NCBI RefSeq assembly: GCF_900105805.1
Contig: NZ_LT629788.1
Span: 4,092,001-4,156,000, forward strand
DNA length: 64,000 nucleotides
DNA from: Pseudomonas moraviensis
GTDB lineage: Bacteria > Pseudomonadota > Gammaproteobacteria > Pseudomonadales > Pseudomonadaceae
Direction of reading: 5' to 3'
Of the stretch, positions 18,683 through 27,035 are shown piece after piece; position 1 is the first letter of the stretch, and every line of letters starts with the position of its first letter. The notes beneath the pieces are model-generated. The model was not told the origin of the DNA, did no database searches, and was given only the letters and a program-made list of their open reading frames with translations. The position numbers and the translations under genes were made by a program.

Positions 18683-18760
18683 GATCAAAAGATCGCAGCC
18701 TTCGGCAGCTCCTACACCGATCCCTGTAGGAGCTGCGGCACGCTGCGATCTTTTGATCTT
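18681..18760. repeat. REP pair, family A, possible terminator of holA
   Basis: The outer arms AAGATCAAAAGATCGCAGC and GCTGCGATCTTTTGATCTT pair perfectly over 19 bases; the inner arms carry a few changes. T-rich sequence on the 3' side could end transcription after holA. Confidence 0.8.
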
Positions 18761-18858
18761 GTTTTCCTACAAACACTGCCCATATTTGTCCTATAGACAG
18801 ATGCCCGACATCGGCAGATTATTCCCCCCGCAAAACTCACCTCACCGAGAGAACCCTC

Positions 18859-19023
18859 ATGAGCAAAAAGCCTGCAAAGCATGGCCCCAACAAGGCCAAA
18901 TCCATCGTCGCCCAGCCCTTGTTCCGCAGCCGCCAGGAACGACCTTCCAAGGGCAAAGGCAGCTACCGCCGCGAAGCCTTCCAGCCTGACAACTGGGAGG
19001 CTTCTTGTTTTCTGGCTGCCTGA
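18859..19023 (+). CDS. arfA: Alternative ribosome-rescue factor ArfA
   Basis: 54 residues from the ATG at 18859 (MSKKPAKHGPNKAKSIVAQ) to TGA at 19021. The family signature is obvious: PLFRSRQERPSKGKGSYRR followed by NWEAS. ArfA recruits release factor RF2 to ribosomes stalled on non-stop mRNA when tmRNA fails. As in E. coli, a hairpin sits inside the 3' part of the coding region (18973-19004), so the active form is expected to come from a truncated, stop-less message and to end near NWEAS. A GAGAG ribosome site precedes the start. Confidence 0.9.
   Translation: MSKKPAKHGPNKAKSIVAQPLFRSRQERPSKGKGSYRREAFQPDNWEASCFLAA
18973..19004 (+). promoter_or_regulatory. Intragenic hairpin of arfA (RNase III/termination site)
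   Basis: GAAGCCT-T-CCAG (18973-18984) pairs with CTGG-G-AGGCTTC (18993-19004), giving 12 pairs including one T-G, around an 8-base loop. TTGTTTT follows. In known arfA genes this structure is cut by RNase III or terminates transcription, producing the non-stop mRNA that makes ArfA synthesis depend on tmRNA failure. Confidence 0.75.
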
Positions 19024-19084
19024 AGCGCACTACCCCCCGCTCATGTTAAGGTCTGCACCTGATTCGTTTCCCCTGGAACTGTGC

Positions 19085-20407
19085 ATGCCCCCAAGTCTTT
19101 CCCGTCGTTGGCCTGTTCGCCAATTGATCGCTGCCTCCAGCTTCATTCTGCTTGTCGCCTGCGCGGAAAAACCCACCGCCGCCGATGCACAACCGCTTCA
19201 AGCCGCCCCGGTCACCACGGCCCCAGCGATCATTCCGCCGGTAGTGCCGTCCACCGACCCGCTCGATATTCAACCGACCCAGACCTTTGCCGAATGGCAG
19301 GCCGGTTTCCGCAAGGATGCCCTCGCCGCGGGGATTCGTGCCGAGCTGTTCGATCAGGCATTTGCCAATGTCAGCTTCGACGCCAGCGTGATTCGCGCCG
19401 ATCGCAGTCAGCCAGAGTTCTCCCGCCCGGTGTGGGAATACCTCGATGGCGCGCTGTCGCCACTGCGCGTACGCAAAGGCCAGGCGTTGATCAGCCAGTA
19501 CGCCGACATTCTGCAAAGCATCGAGCAGCGTTATGGCGTTGATCGCCAGGCGTTGGTGTCGGTGTGGGGCATGGAAAGCAATTTCGGCCAGTTCCAGGGC
19601 AGCAAGTCGGTGATCAACTCGCTGGCCACGCTCGCCTACGAGGGGCGTCGCCCGGGCTTTGCTCACGCGCAATTGATCGCCGCCCTGCAGATTCTGCAAC
19701 AGGGCGATATCACACCGGAGAAGATGCTGGGTTCCTGGGCCGGTGCAATGGGCCAGACGCAGTTCATTCCCACCACCTACAACACCCATGCGGTGGACTT
19801 TGACGGTGACGGTCGCCGCGACATCTGGGGCAGCCCGGCGGATGCGCTGGCTTCGACTGCGCATTACCTGCAAAGCTCGGGCTGGCAGCGTGGCCAGCCA
19901 TGGGGCTTCGAAGTGCAGCTGCCGAGCGGTTTCAACTACACCCTGGCGGACGGCGCGATTCGTAAAAGCGTGGCTGAATGGCGGCAACTGGGCGTGAACC
20001 TGCCGAACGGCGCTCAGGTTCCGGCAGGTTCAGAACAACTGTCCGCCGCCCTGCTGCTGCCCGCCGGCTATCGTGGCCCGGCGTTTCTGATCCTCGACAA
20101 CTTCCGGGCGATTCTCAAGTACAACAATTCGTCGTCCTATGCGCTGGCAGTGAGTCTGTTGTCCGAGCGTTTCGAAGGTGCAGGCCTGATCAATGGCAAC
20201 TGGCCGAAAGATGACCTGCCGCTGAGCCGTACCGAGCGCATCGAACTGCAGACGCTGTTGAGCGCGCGTAATTACGACGCCGGCACGGCTGACGGGATTA
20301 TCGGCGCCAACACCCGCAAAGCGATTCGCAGCGCGCAGCAAGCGCTGGGCTGGCCGGCGGATGGTTATCCGACGCACAAGTTGCTTGAGAGCCTGCGTAG
20401 CCAATAG
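19085..20407 (+). CDS. MltB-family lytic transglycosylase lipoprotein with peptidoglycan-binding domain
   Basis: 440 residues from the ATG at 19085. The lipoprotein signal ends FILLVAC (Cys26). An SLT_2 (MltB) domain covers about 65-365, with catalytic Glu164 in VWGMESNFGQF and the GAMGQTQFIPTTY and DFDGDGRRDIW blocks. A C-terminal PG_binding_1 domain (about 380-440, ARNYDAGTADGIIGANTRKAI) follows. It should cleave murein glycan strands from the outer membrane. It is distinct from the mltB of the rodA cluster (26008-27018), which lacks the binding domain. Upstream in-frame starts would run through arfA. Confidence 0.88.
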   Translation: MPPSLSRRWPVRQLIAASSFILLVACAEKPTAADAQPLQAAPVTTAPAIIPPVVPSTDPLDIQPTQTFAEWQAGFRKDALAAGIRAELFDQAFANVSFDASVIRADRSQPEFSRPVWEYLDGALSPLRVRKGQALISQYADILQSIEQRYGVDRQALVSVWGMESNFGQFQGSKSVINSLATLAYEGRRPGFAHAQLIAALQILQQGDITPEKMLGSWAGAMGQTQFIPTTYNTHAVDFDGDGRRDIWGSPADALASTAHYLQSSGWQRGQPWGFEVQLPSGFNYTLADGAIRKSVAEWRQLGVNLPNGAQVPAGSEQLSAALLLPAGYRGPAFLILDNFRAILKYNNSSSYALAVSLLSERFEGAGLINGNWPKDDLPLSRTERIELQTLLSARNYDAGTADGIIGANTRKAIRSAQQALGWPADGYPTHKLLESLRSQ

Positions 20408-20413
20408 AACAAA

Positions 20414-20494
20414 TCAAAAGATCGCAGCCTTCGGCAGCTCCTCCAGGATGCTCGTCAATCCATGTAGGAGCTGCCGAAGGCTGCGATCTTTTTT
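20414..20494. repeat. REP pair, family A
   Basis: Inverted AAGATCGCAGCCTTCGGCAG units lie between two convergent genes; the 3' arm ends in a run of six T, so it may also terminate the transglycosylase transcript. Confidence 0.85.
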
Positions 20495-20506
20495 GCCCCA
20501 CCCGAA

Positions 20507-21454
20507 TTACCGGATGACCACATCCTGCTCCAGCATCAACTCCTGCTTCCCCGCATCCAGCCGCACCAGCGCGCCCAACGGCAGCGTCAGGTTCGGATCA
20601 CAATGGCCACTGCGCCAGCCCGACAACACTGGGATCCGCAACGGCTCAAACGTCTGCTTGAGCAAGCGATTCAGCGCCTCGACATCGACCCCGGCGATAT
20701 CACCGACCAGCACACCGCGCAGCCTGGCCAACTTGCCAGCCAGACGCATCTGGGTCAGCAGACGGTCGATACGATACAGCGGCTCGTTGATATCCTCGAT
20801 GAACAGAACCGCGCCGTCGACATCGATCTCGTAAGGCGTGCCGAGGGTCGCGGCGATCATCGCCAGATTGCCTCCCAGCAAACGCCCGTGGGCAACGCCC
20901 GGCTCGACGGTTGATAGCGGATAAGCCGCCGGATGGCTCAGCACACTGCCCGTCTTCATTTGCCCGCGGAGCATGGCGAAGAATGAAGTGACGGTCGGCG
21001 GCTCCTTGTCGCCCAGCAGGTCGGCATTGAGCAACGGCCCGTGAAAGGTCACGAATCCGGCGTAGCGACTGATGGCCAGATGCAGCGCGGTGATATCGCT
21101 GTAGCCGACAAAAGGTTTGGCGTGACGGCTCAGCAGGTCGTAATCGATTCGGTCGAGCAGACGCGGCGTGCCGTAGCCGCCGCGCAGGCAAATGATCGCG
21201 TCGACGTCGGGATCAGCGAACGCCGCGTGCAGATCGCGCAGACGCACGTCATCACTGCCGGCCAGATAGCCGTCCTTCTCGTAGACGCCGGGAAACACCT
21301 TCAGCCCATAGCCGCGTGCGCGCATCCACTGCAGCGCCTTATCGGTGTCCAGAGCACCCGGGCCGGCAGGCGCAATGACGCCGATCAGCCCTTCCGAGGG
21401 CAGTGCGGGCACGGCTGTGTGCGGGCAGAGTGTATGGGTCGGTCGAACGGTCAT
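20507..21454 (-). CDS. ldcA: Muramoyltetrapeptide (LD-) carboxypeptidase, S66 family
   Basis: 315 residues. This family removes D-Ala from murein tetrapeptides during cell-wall recycling, in the cytoplasm. Landmarks are LRGGYGTPRLLDRIDYDLL, the nucleophile serine in FVGYSDITALH, FHGPLLN, and the GDIAGVD and SGHCDPNLTLPLG regions that carry the remaining triad residues. I chose the ATG at 21454, which has AGGGAG 8 bases upstream, over an upstream in-frame start at 21484. Confidence 0.9.
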   Translation of the reverse strand: MTVRPTHTLCPHTAVPALPSEGLIGVIAPAGPGALDTDKALQWMRARGYGLKVFPGVYEKDGYLAGSDDVRLRDLHAAFADPDVDAIICLRGGYGTPRLLDRIDYDLLSRHAKPFVGYSDITALHLAISRYAGFVTFHGPLLNADLLGDKEPPTVTSFFAMLRGQMKTGSVLSHPAAYPLSTVEPGVAHGRLLGGNLAMIAATLGTPYEIDVDGAVLFIEDINEPLYRIDRLLTQMRLAGKLARLRGVLVGDIAGVDVEALNRLLKQTFEPLRIPVLSGWRSGHCDPNLTLPLGALVRLDAGKQELMLEQDVVIR

Positions 21455-21569
21455 CCTTGGATCTCCCTGTGAATTGATGCTCACACATTAGTCAGGAACG
21501 TGAACAAACAGAAGAGGATCAGCCACGCCGTGCATTGAAGGAAAAATCAGCAGCGAATGTAAGTCGGGC

Positions 21570-21613
21570 AAAAAAATGCCCGCCGGGCTATCAGACCTCG
21601 GCGGGCATTTTTC
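21570..21613. terminator. Bidirectional terminator after lipA
   Basis: AAAAAATGCCCGCC and GGCGGGCATTTTT form an 11-13 bp stem with A/T runs on both sides. On the minus strand it closes the lipA transcript. Confidence 0.85.
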
Positions 21614-21625
21614 CTCGGCGCTGAA

Positions 21626-22648
21626 TCAGGAACCCAGCAGCTCGGCCTTGACCAGCTTCGCCTGCTCGTCGGCGTGGTACGAGGAACGTACCAGCGGGCC
21701 CGATGCAACGTTCTTGAAGCCCATCTTGTAACCTTCTTCGGCGAACCAGGCGAAGGTGTCCGGGTGCACGAAACGCTGCACCGGCAAGTGGCTGCGCGAC
21801 GGTTGCAGGTACTGGCCGAGAGTCAGCATGTCGATGTCGTGTTCGCGCATGCGCTTCATGACTTCGATGACTTCCTCGTCGGTCTCGCCCAAGCCCAGCA
21901 TCAGGCCGGACTTGGTCGGAATGTGCGGCATCATCTGCTTGAAGCGCTGCAGCAGTGTCAGCGACCACTGGTAATCCGAACCCGGGCGCGCAGCCTTGTA
22001 CAGGCGCGGCACGGTTTCCAGGTTGTGGTTGAACACATCCGGTGGCTCGGCGGCGGTGATTTCCAGCGCGATGTCCATGCGGCCACGGTAGTCCGGGACC
22101 AGGGTCTCGAGCTGCACGTTCGGCGACAGTTTGCGGATTTCGCGGATGCAGTCGGCAAAGTGCTGGGCACCGCCGTCACGCAGGTCATCGCGGTCCACCG
22201 AAGTGATCACCACGTATTTGAGCTTGAGGTCGGCGATGGCGATGGCCAGGCTCTCCGGCTCGTTGACGTCCAGTGGCTTCGGACGACCGTGGCCAACGTC
22301 GCAGAACGGGCAGCGACGGGTGCAGATGTCGCCCATGATCATGAAGGTCGCGGTGCCGCCGGAGAAGCATTCGCCGAGGTTCGGGCAGGAGGCTTCCTCG
22401 CAGACGCTATGCAGCTTGTGCTTGCGCAGCAGGCTCTTGATGCGGTCGACTTCCGGCGAAACCGGGATGCGCACGCGAATCCAGTCAGGTTTCTTCGGCA
22501 GTTCGGTGGTCGGGATGATCTTGACCGGGATGCGTGCAACCTTCTCGGCGCCGCGCAGCTTGACGCCGGCTTCAACCTTGGGACGCGGGGCCGGGCGCTC
22601 GGTCACGTCGAGCGTCGGGATCATGGTTTGCACTGCATCAGTAGTCAT
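21626..22648 (-). CDS. lipA: Lipoyl synthase LipA
   Basis: 340 residues from the ATG at 22648 (MTTDAVQTMIPTLD). LipA inserts two sulfurs into octanoyl-protein to make lipoate. Two cluster motifs are seen: the auxiliary CEEASCPNLGEC and the radical-SAM CTRRCPFC. The C-terminal serine that ligates the auxiliary cluster is in VRSSYHAD. A longer frame upstream would overlap lipB. The start lies 2 bases beyond the lipB stop, so the two are coupled. Confidence 0.96.
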   Translation of the reverse strand: MTTDAVQTMIPTLDVTERPAPRPKVEAGVKLRGAEKVARIPVKIIPTTELPKKPDWIRVRIPVSPEVDRIKSLLRKHKLHSVCEEASCPNLGECFSGGTATFMIMGDICTRRCPFCDVGHGRPKPLDVNEPESLAIAIADLKLKYVVITSVDRDDLRDGGAQHFADCIREIRKLSPNVQLETLVPDYRGRMDIALEITAAEPPDVFNHNLETVPRLYKAARPGSDYQWSLTLLQRFKQMMPHIPTKSGLMLGLGETDEEVIEVMKRMREHDIDMLTLGQYLQPSRSHLPVQRFVHPDTFAWFAEEGYKMGFKNVASGPLVRSSYHADEQAKLVKAELLGS

Positions 22649-22649
22649 A

Positions 22650-23300
22650 TCAGTCGATTCCGCCCGTGAGGGTCGTCTGCTCAGCATAGTCGAGGTGTTT
22701 GACGAGCTGCGCGCGCAGCCGGGCACTTACCTCGGCAAATTCAATCGATCCTGCGTGATCGCTCAGCTGGGTCATGGCCAGCCCGGCGTAGCCGCAGGGA
22801 TTAATCCGTCGAAACGGTTCCAGGTTCATATCCACGTTCAGGGCCAGGCCATGAAAGGAACAACCGTGGCGAATGCGCAAACCCAGAGAAGCGATTTTCG
22901 CTCCATCGACATACACGCCGGGAGCATCTGGCTTGGCCGCAGCGGTGACGCCGTAGCTGGCCAGCAGTTCGATCAGGCAGGCTTCCATGCGGCTGACCAG
23001 ATCACGCACGCCGAAACCCAGCTTGCGCACATCCAGCAACAGATAAGCCACCAGTTGCCCGGGGCCATGATAAGTCACTTGGCCGCCACGATCGACCTGC
23101 ACCACCGGAATATCTCCCGGCAGCAACAGGTGTTCGGCCTTGCCGGCCTGGCCCTGGGTGAACACCGGCGGGTGTTCGACGAGCCAGATTTCGTCGGCGG
23201 CAGCATTGCCGCGTTCGTTGGTGAAGCGTTGCATGGCATGCCAGACCGGCTCGTAAGCCATCTGGCCCAGCTCGCGAAAGCCCAGCGTGCCGTGCATCAC
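22650..23300 (-). CDS. lipB: Octanoyltransferase LipB
   Basis: 216 residues. LipB moves octanoate from ACP to lipoyl domains, feeding LipA. The signature RGGQVTYHGPGQLVAYLLLD and the catalytic Cys region RRINPCGYAG are clear, as is the lysine in GAKIASLGLRIRHG. Two adjacent ATG codons (23300 and 23297) are possible starts. The gene overlaps the end of ybeD by 4 bases. Confidence 0.95.
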   Translation of the reverse strand: MMHGTLGFRELGQMAYEPVWHAMQRFTNERGNAAADEIWLVEHPPVFTQGQAGKAEHLLLPGDIPVVQVDRGGQVTYHGPGQLVAYLLLDVRKLGFGVRDLVSRMEACLIELLASYGVTAAAKPDAPGVYVDGAKIASLGLRIRHGCSFHGLALNVDMNLEPFRRINPCGYAGLAMTQLSDHAGSIEFAEVSARLRAQLVKHLDYAEQTTLTGGID

Positions 23301-23572
23301 AACACCATGTGCACGAAGCCGGTCGCCCGCAGTTCGCTGTTGATGTTGTACAACTGATCCTGGTCGGTGGCGACGATATGCAACTGAATCGTGGTGTATT
23401 TGCCGTTGGTGCTTTGACGTTCGTCGATGCGCTCATCGTTGATGGTCGCGTGTTTCTTGACGATGTCGATGATCTGGTCTTTGTTGCCGACGCCCGTGTC
23501 GCTGATCACCTTGATCGGATAATCAGTCTGCGGAAATTCGATCTTTGGCGCCTTTACTTCGGTATCGGTCAT
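23297..23572 (-). CDS. ybeD: YbeD/DUF493 family protein
   Basis: 91 residues from the ATG at 23572 (MTDTEVKAPKIEFPQ). DYPIKVISD and YTTIQLHIVATDQDQLYNI mark the DUF493 family, a small ferredoxin-like fold of uncertain role, often encoded between dacA and lipB. A regulatory or lipoate-linked function has been suggested from context only. An in-frame upstream start at 23617 lies in the gap after dacA and is less likely. Confidence 0.9.
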   Translation of the reverse strand: MTDTEVKAPKIEFPQTDYPIKVISDTGVGNKDQIIDIVKKHATINDERIDERQSTNGKYTTIQLHIVATDQDQLYNINSELRATGFVHMVL

Positions 23573-23652
23573 GGCGTAACGGCCTCTTAAGCCGTGGTAA
23601 CGCACATGGCCCCGCACCGGTTCGGGGCGGGGCCATGCAGGTCAACACTGAA

Positions 23653-24810
23653 TCAGTTGAACAAGCCGTAGAAGAATAGACGGATGCTATCCCACATGCG
23701 GCGGAAGATACCACCCTCCTCGACGCCATCCAGAGCGATCAGGTCGGCGCTGTGCACCACCTTGTCTTCCAGTTTGACTTCGACTTTACCGATCACGTCG
23801 CCCTTGGCGATTGGCGCAACCAGTTGCGGGTTCATGGTCATGCTGGCAGCGAGCTTCTTCAGCTGGCCTTTCGGCAGGGTCATGGTCAGGTCTTGTGCCA
23901 GGCCGGCCTTGACCTGGCTGGTGGTGCCTTTCCACACCGGCGCCTGCGCCAGTTCAGTACCCTTCTGATAGAAGGTCTGGGTTTCGAAGAAGCGGAAACC
24001 GTAGGTCAGCAGCTTCTGGGTTTCTGCGGCGCGGGCCACTTCGCTGTTGGTGCCGAACACCACGGCGATCAAGCGCTGGCCGTCACGTACCGCCGAGGAC
24101 ACCATGCAGTAGCCGGCTTCGTCGGTGTGGCCGGTTTTCAGACCGTCAACGGTCTTGTCGCGCCACAGCAGCAGGTTGCGGTTAGGCTGCTTGATGCCGT
24201 TCCAGAAGAACTCCTTCTGCGAGTAGATCGCGTAGTGAGCCGGGTCTTCGTGGATGATCGCACGGGCCAGGATCGCCATGTCGTGGGCCGACGAGTAGTG
24301 CTCAGGGTTCGGCAGACCGGTCGGGTTCATGAAGTGGGTATTGGTCATGCCCAGTTCGGTGACGGTCTTGTTCATCAGGTCGGCGAATGCGTCTTCGCTG
24401 CCGGCGATGTGCTCGGCCAGGGCGACGCTGGCGTCGTTACCGGACTGGATGATGATGCCGTGCAGCAGGTCGCTGACAGTCACCTGCGAGCCGACCTTGA
24501 TGAACATCCGCGAACCGCCGGTGCGCCAGGCGTTTTCGCTGACGGTCACCGGGTCGTTTTCACCGATCTGGCCGCGACGGATTTCCAGGGTCGCGATGTA
24601 CGCGGTCATCAGCTTGGTCAGGCTGGCCGGTGGCAGACGCTGGTCGCCGTTGTTTTCGACCAGCACGTTGCCGCTGCTGGCATCCATCAGAACATAGGCC
24701 TTGGCGGCCAGTTGTGGTGGCGACGGCATCATCTCGGCCGCGAAAGCGGCTGGCGAGAGGAGCAGCGGGACTAGCAGACACAGGCGTTTGGCAAAGGTGG
24801 TGATGTTCAT
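23653..24810 (-). CDS. dacA: D-alanyl-D-alanine carboxypeptidase DacA (PBP5/6 type)
   Basis: 385 residues. A signal peptide (cleaved near residue 24) precedes a transpeptidase-like domain with Ser63-x-x-Lys66 (PASLTKLM), SGN (IQSGNDASVAL) and KTG (LKTGHTDEAGY). A PBP5_C beta domain and an amphipathic C-terminal anchor (FRRMWDSIRLFFYGLFN) follow. It trims pentapeptides on the outer face of the inner membrane. It sits downstream of rlpA in the elongasome cluster, with a gap of about 190 bases that may hold its own promoter. Confidence 0.96.
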   Translation of the reverse strand: MNITTFAKRLCLLVPLLLSPAAFAAEMMPSPPQLAAKAYVLMDASSGNVLVENNGDQRLPPASLTKLMTAYIATLEIRRGQIGENDPVTVSENAWRTGGSRMFIKVGSQVTVSDLLHGIIIQSGNDASVALAEHIAGSEDAFADLMNKTVTELGMTNTHFMNPTGLPNPEHYSSAHDMAILARAIIHEDPAHYAIYSQKEFFWNGIKQPNRNLLLWRDKTVDGLKTGHTDEAGYCMVSSAVRDGQRLIAVVFGTNSEVARAAETQKLLTYGFRFFETQTFYQKGTELAQAPVWKGTTSQVKAGLAQDLTMTLPKGQLKKLAASMTMNPQLVAPIAKGDVIGKVEVKLEDKVVHSADLIALDGVEEGGIFRRMWDSIRLFFYGLFN

Positions 24811-24997
24811 CCGTCTCTCGAAATCGCTAATGGAAACTTGCCCGAAGGCAAAACTTATTCAGACAGCCTTCTAACGGGCCATCGCGTGTTCAGTTGCTCA
24901 CTCCAGTCACCCTTGCCGGGCTTTTGTTCTTCGACGAGCCAACAACCTGGTTCACCCCCCGAATACCGCAAGTGAACCGTCAATCAAGGTCTACGTA

Positions 24998-26008
24998 TTA
25001 CTCAGTAACCACGCTGGGCGAACCCAGATTGGCCAGCCGCACACTGTTCTGCACCTGGGCGATTTCACCCGGCGAGCCGATCGGCCCCAGGCGTACCCGG
25101 TGCAGGGTCTGCTGATTGCGCACGATCGAGCTGATGAACACCGGCGCGCTCACCATCCCGCTGAGCTTCGACCTCAGCAGTTCGGCAGCGTCCGGGTTGG
25201 CGAACGCGCCCACCTGCAGATACTGGCCAGACGCTGGTGCAGAAGCGTTTTTTTTTGCATCGATCTGCACGGGCACCACGGCCGCCGCGTGCTGCTGCGG
25301 CGGCGGCGTCCACTGCTCGACAGTCCCGGCCGAAGCGGTGATCACCGGGGCGCTATTCTGCGCCACTTGCGGCTCGTTGAGCATCAGCGGCGCCGGACGG
25401 CCCTTGGCCGCCCACCATTGCTGCGGATCGATGCCTTCGACCTTGACCCGTGCGGTGCCGGTTTCGGCATAGCCGAGTTTTTTCGCCGCCGCGTAGGACA
25501 AGTCGATGATGCGATCGGAGTAGAACGGCCCACGGTCGTTGACGCGCAGGATCACGGTCTTGTGGTTGTCCAGGTTGGTCACCCGAACGTAACTTGGCAG
25601 TGGCAAGGTCTTGTGCGCGGCGCTCATGCCGTACAGGTCATACACTTCGCCGTTGGCGGTGTTCTGACCGTGGAACTTGGTGCCGTACCAGGACGCCGTG
25701 CCCGAGGCCACGTAGGTCTTGGATTCCTGCAGCGGGAAATAGGTCTTGCCCAACACCGTGTAAGGGTTGGCCTTGTACGGGCCGGTGTGCAGGGTCGGTG
25801 TCGCATCGGGGATGCGCGAGACATCGACGTCCCACCACGGCGCGCCGTCTTTGTGCGCGCGGTTGATGTCCAGGCCCGGTTGGGCGCGGACCGCGGTGGA
25901 CGGGGTTTTCTGTGTCGGCGTGCGGCTGGTCGTGCAACTGGCGACCAGGACTGCCAACGCAGCGAAAGCCACCAGCTTCAGGGGTTTATTGTTAGGCAAT
26001 GCCTGCAT
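24998..26008 (-). CDS. rlpA: Septal-ring lytic transglycosylase RlpA
   Basis: 336 residues. The lipoprotein signal ends LAVLVASC (Cys25). A double-psi beta-barrel domain (GTASWYGTKFHGQNTANGE, TNLDNHKTVILRVNDRGPF) has the catalytic residues of the Pseudomonas enzyme that cleaves peptide-free (naked) glycans. A proline/alanine-rich linker and a C-terminal SPOR domain (about 265-336, YLQVGAFANPDAAELL) that binds denuded septal peptidoglycan follow. Its ATG overlaps the mltB stop by one base (TAATG). Confidence 0.95.
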   Translation of the reverse strand: MQALPNNKPLKLVAFAALAVLVASCTTSRTPTQKTPSTAVRAQPGLDINRAHKDGAPWWDVDVSRIPDATPTLHTGPYKANPYTVLGKTYFPLQESKTYVASGTASWYGTKFHGQNTANGEVYDLYGMSAAHKTLPLPSYVRVTNLDNHKTVILRVNDRGPFYSDRIIDLSYAAAKKLGYAETGTARVKVEGIDPQQWWAAKGRPAPLMLNEPQVAQNSAPVITASAGTVEQWTPPPQQHAAAVVPVQIDAKKNASAPASGQYLQVGAFANPDAAELLRSKLSGMVSAPVFISSIVRNQQTLHRVRLGPIGSPGEIAQVQNSVRLANLGSPSVVTE

Positions 26009-27018
26009 TACTTGACGCCCCGTGCTTGTACCAGCTGTTCAGACAGTTGATGTACGGCCATGGCGTACATCACGCTGCGGTTATAACGCGTGATCGCGTA
26101 GAAATTCTGCAGGCCCATCCAGTATTCAGGGCCGTTGTCGCCTTCGAGGCGAAATGCGGTAACCGGCATATCATCGCGCAGCGCATCATGACTTGACCAG
26201 CCCAGCGCCCGCAACTCTGCGACCGATTTCACTGGCTCGATACCGGTGGTCAGGCCTTCATCGACTTGCTCGCCGCGCACATCGGCGCGGCTGACCACTG
26301 GCTCCCCGGCGACCCAGCCATGGCGCTTGAAATAGCTGGCGACGCTACCGATCGCATCGTCCGGGTTGTTCCAGATATTGATGTGGCCGTCACCGTCGAA
26401 ATCCACTGCGTAGGCGCGAAAGCTGCTCGGCATGAACTGCGGCAGGCCCATGGCCCCGGCGTACGAGCCTTTCAGGGTCAGCGGATCGACCTGCTCTTCG
26501 CGGGCCAGCAGGAGGAACTCACGCAGTTCCTTGCGGAAAAATTCGGCACGGGGAGGATAGTCGAAGCCGAGGGTCGACAACGCATCGATCACCCGGAAAT
26601 TGCCGGTATTACGTCCGAAAAAGGTCTCGACGCCGATGATCGACACGATGACTTGTGCCGGCACGCCGTATTCCTGCTCGGCGCGGGCCAGGGTCGCCTC
26701 GTGCTGACGCCAGAAGTCCACACCCCGGGCGATGCGCGCGTCGGTGATGAACATCGGACGATATTCGTTCCACTGCTTGACCCGTTCGGCGGGTTTGGAG
26801 ATGGCGTCGAGAATCGACTGCTTGCGTTGCGCCTCGCGGAACACACCCATCAGTTGTTCACCGGCGAAACCGTAGTCGCGGGTCATTTCACCGACGAATT
26901 CGGCCACCTGCGGCGAGCCTTCATAGTCGCCGGCCAGCGCTTCCTGCACGCTCCCCAGCAGGCCCATCAGGCCAACCAGCGGCGCGCATCGAGTCGCCCA
27001 GCCACGCATTGCTTGCAT
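26008..27018 (-). CDS. mltB: Membrane-bound lytic murein transglycosylase B
   Basis: 336 residues from the ATG at 27018, which has AAGGTG upstream; a frame start at 27054 overlaps rodA. A hydrophobic N-terminal segment (GLMGLLGSVQEALA) looks like a signal peptide. No lipobox cysteine is seen at the usual place, so the protein may be soluble in the periplasm. The SLT_2 domain carries catalytic Glu131 (IGVETFFGRNTG), GAMGLPQFMPSSFR and DFDGDGHINIW. It lies between rodA and rlpA, so wall cutting and wall building are coexpressed. Confidence 0.93.
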   Translation of the reverse strand: MQAMRGWATRCAPLVGLMGLLGSVQEALAGDYEGSPQVAEFVGEMTRDYGFAGEQLMGVFREAQRKQSILDAISKPAERVKQWNEYRPMFITDARIARGVDFWRQHEATLARAEQEYGVPAQVIVSIIGVETFFGRNTGNFRVIDALSTLGFDYPPRAEFFRKELREFLLLAREEQVDPLTLKGSYAGAMGLPQFMPSSFRAYAVDFDGDGHINIWNNPDDAIGSVASYFKRHGWVAGEPVVSRADVRGEQVDEGLTTGIEPVKSVAELRALGWSSHDALRDDMPVTAFRLEGDNGPEYWMGLQNFYAITRYNRSVMYAMAVHQLSEQLVQARGVK

Positions 27019-27035
27019 TGCACTCTTCACCTTAT

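Noticed and set aside
18753..18989. A 78-codon plus-strand open frame overlapping arfA
   Set aside because: A different frame there carries the ArfA signature and a proper start; this one has no family and no ribosome site.
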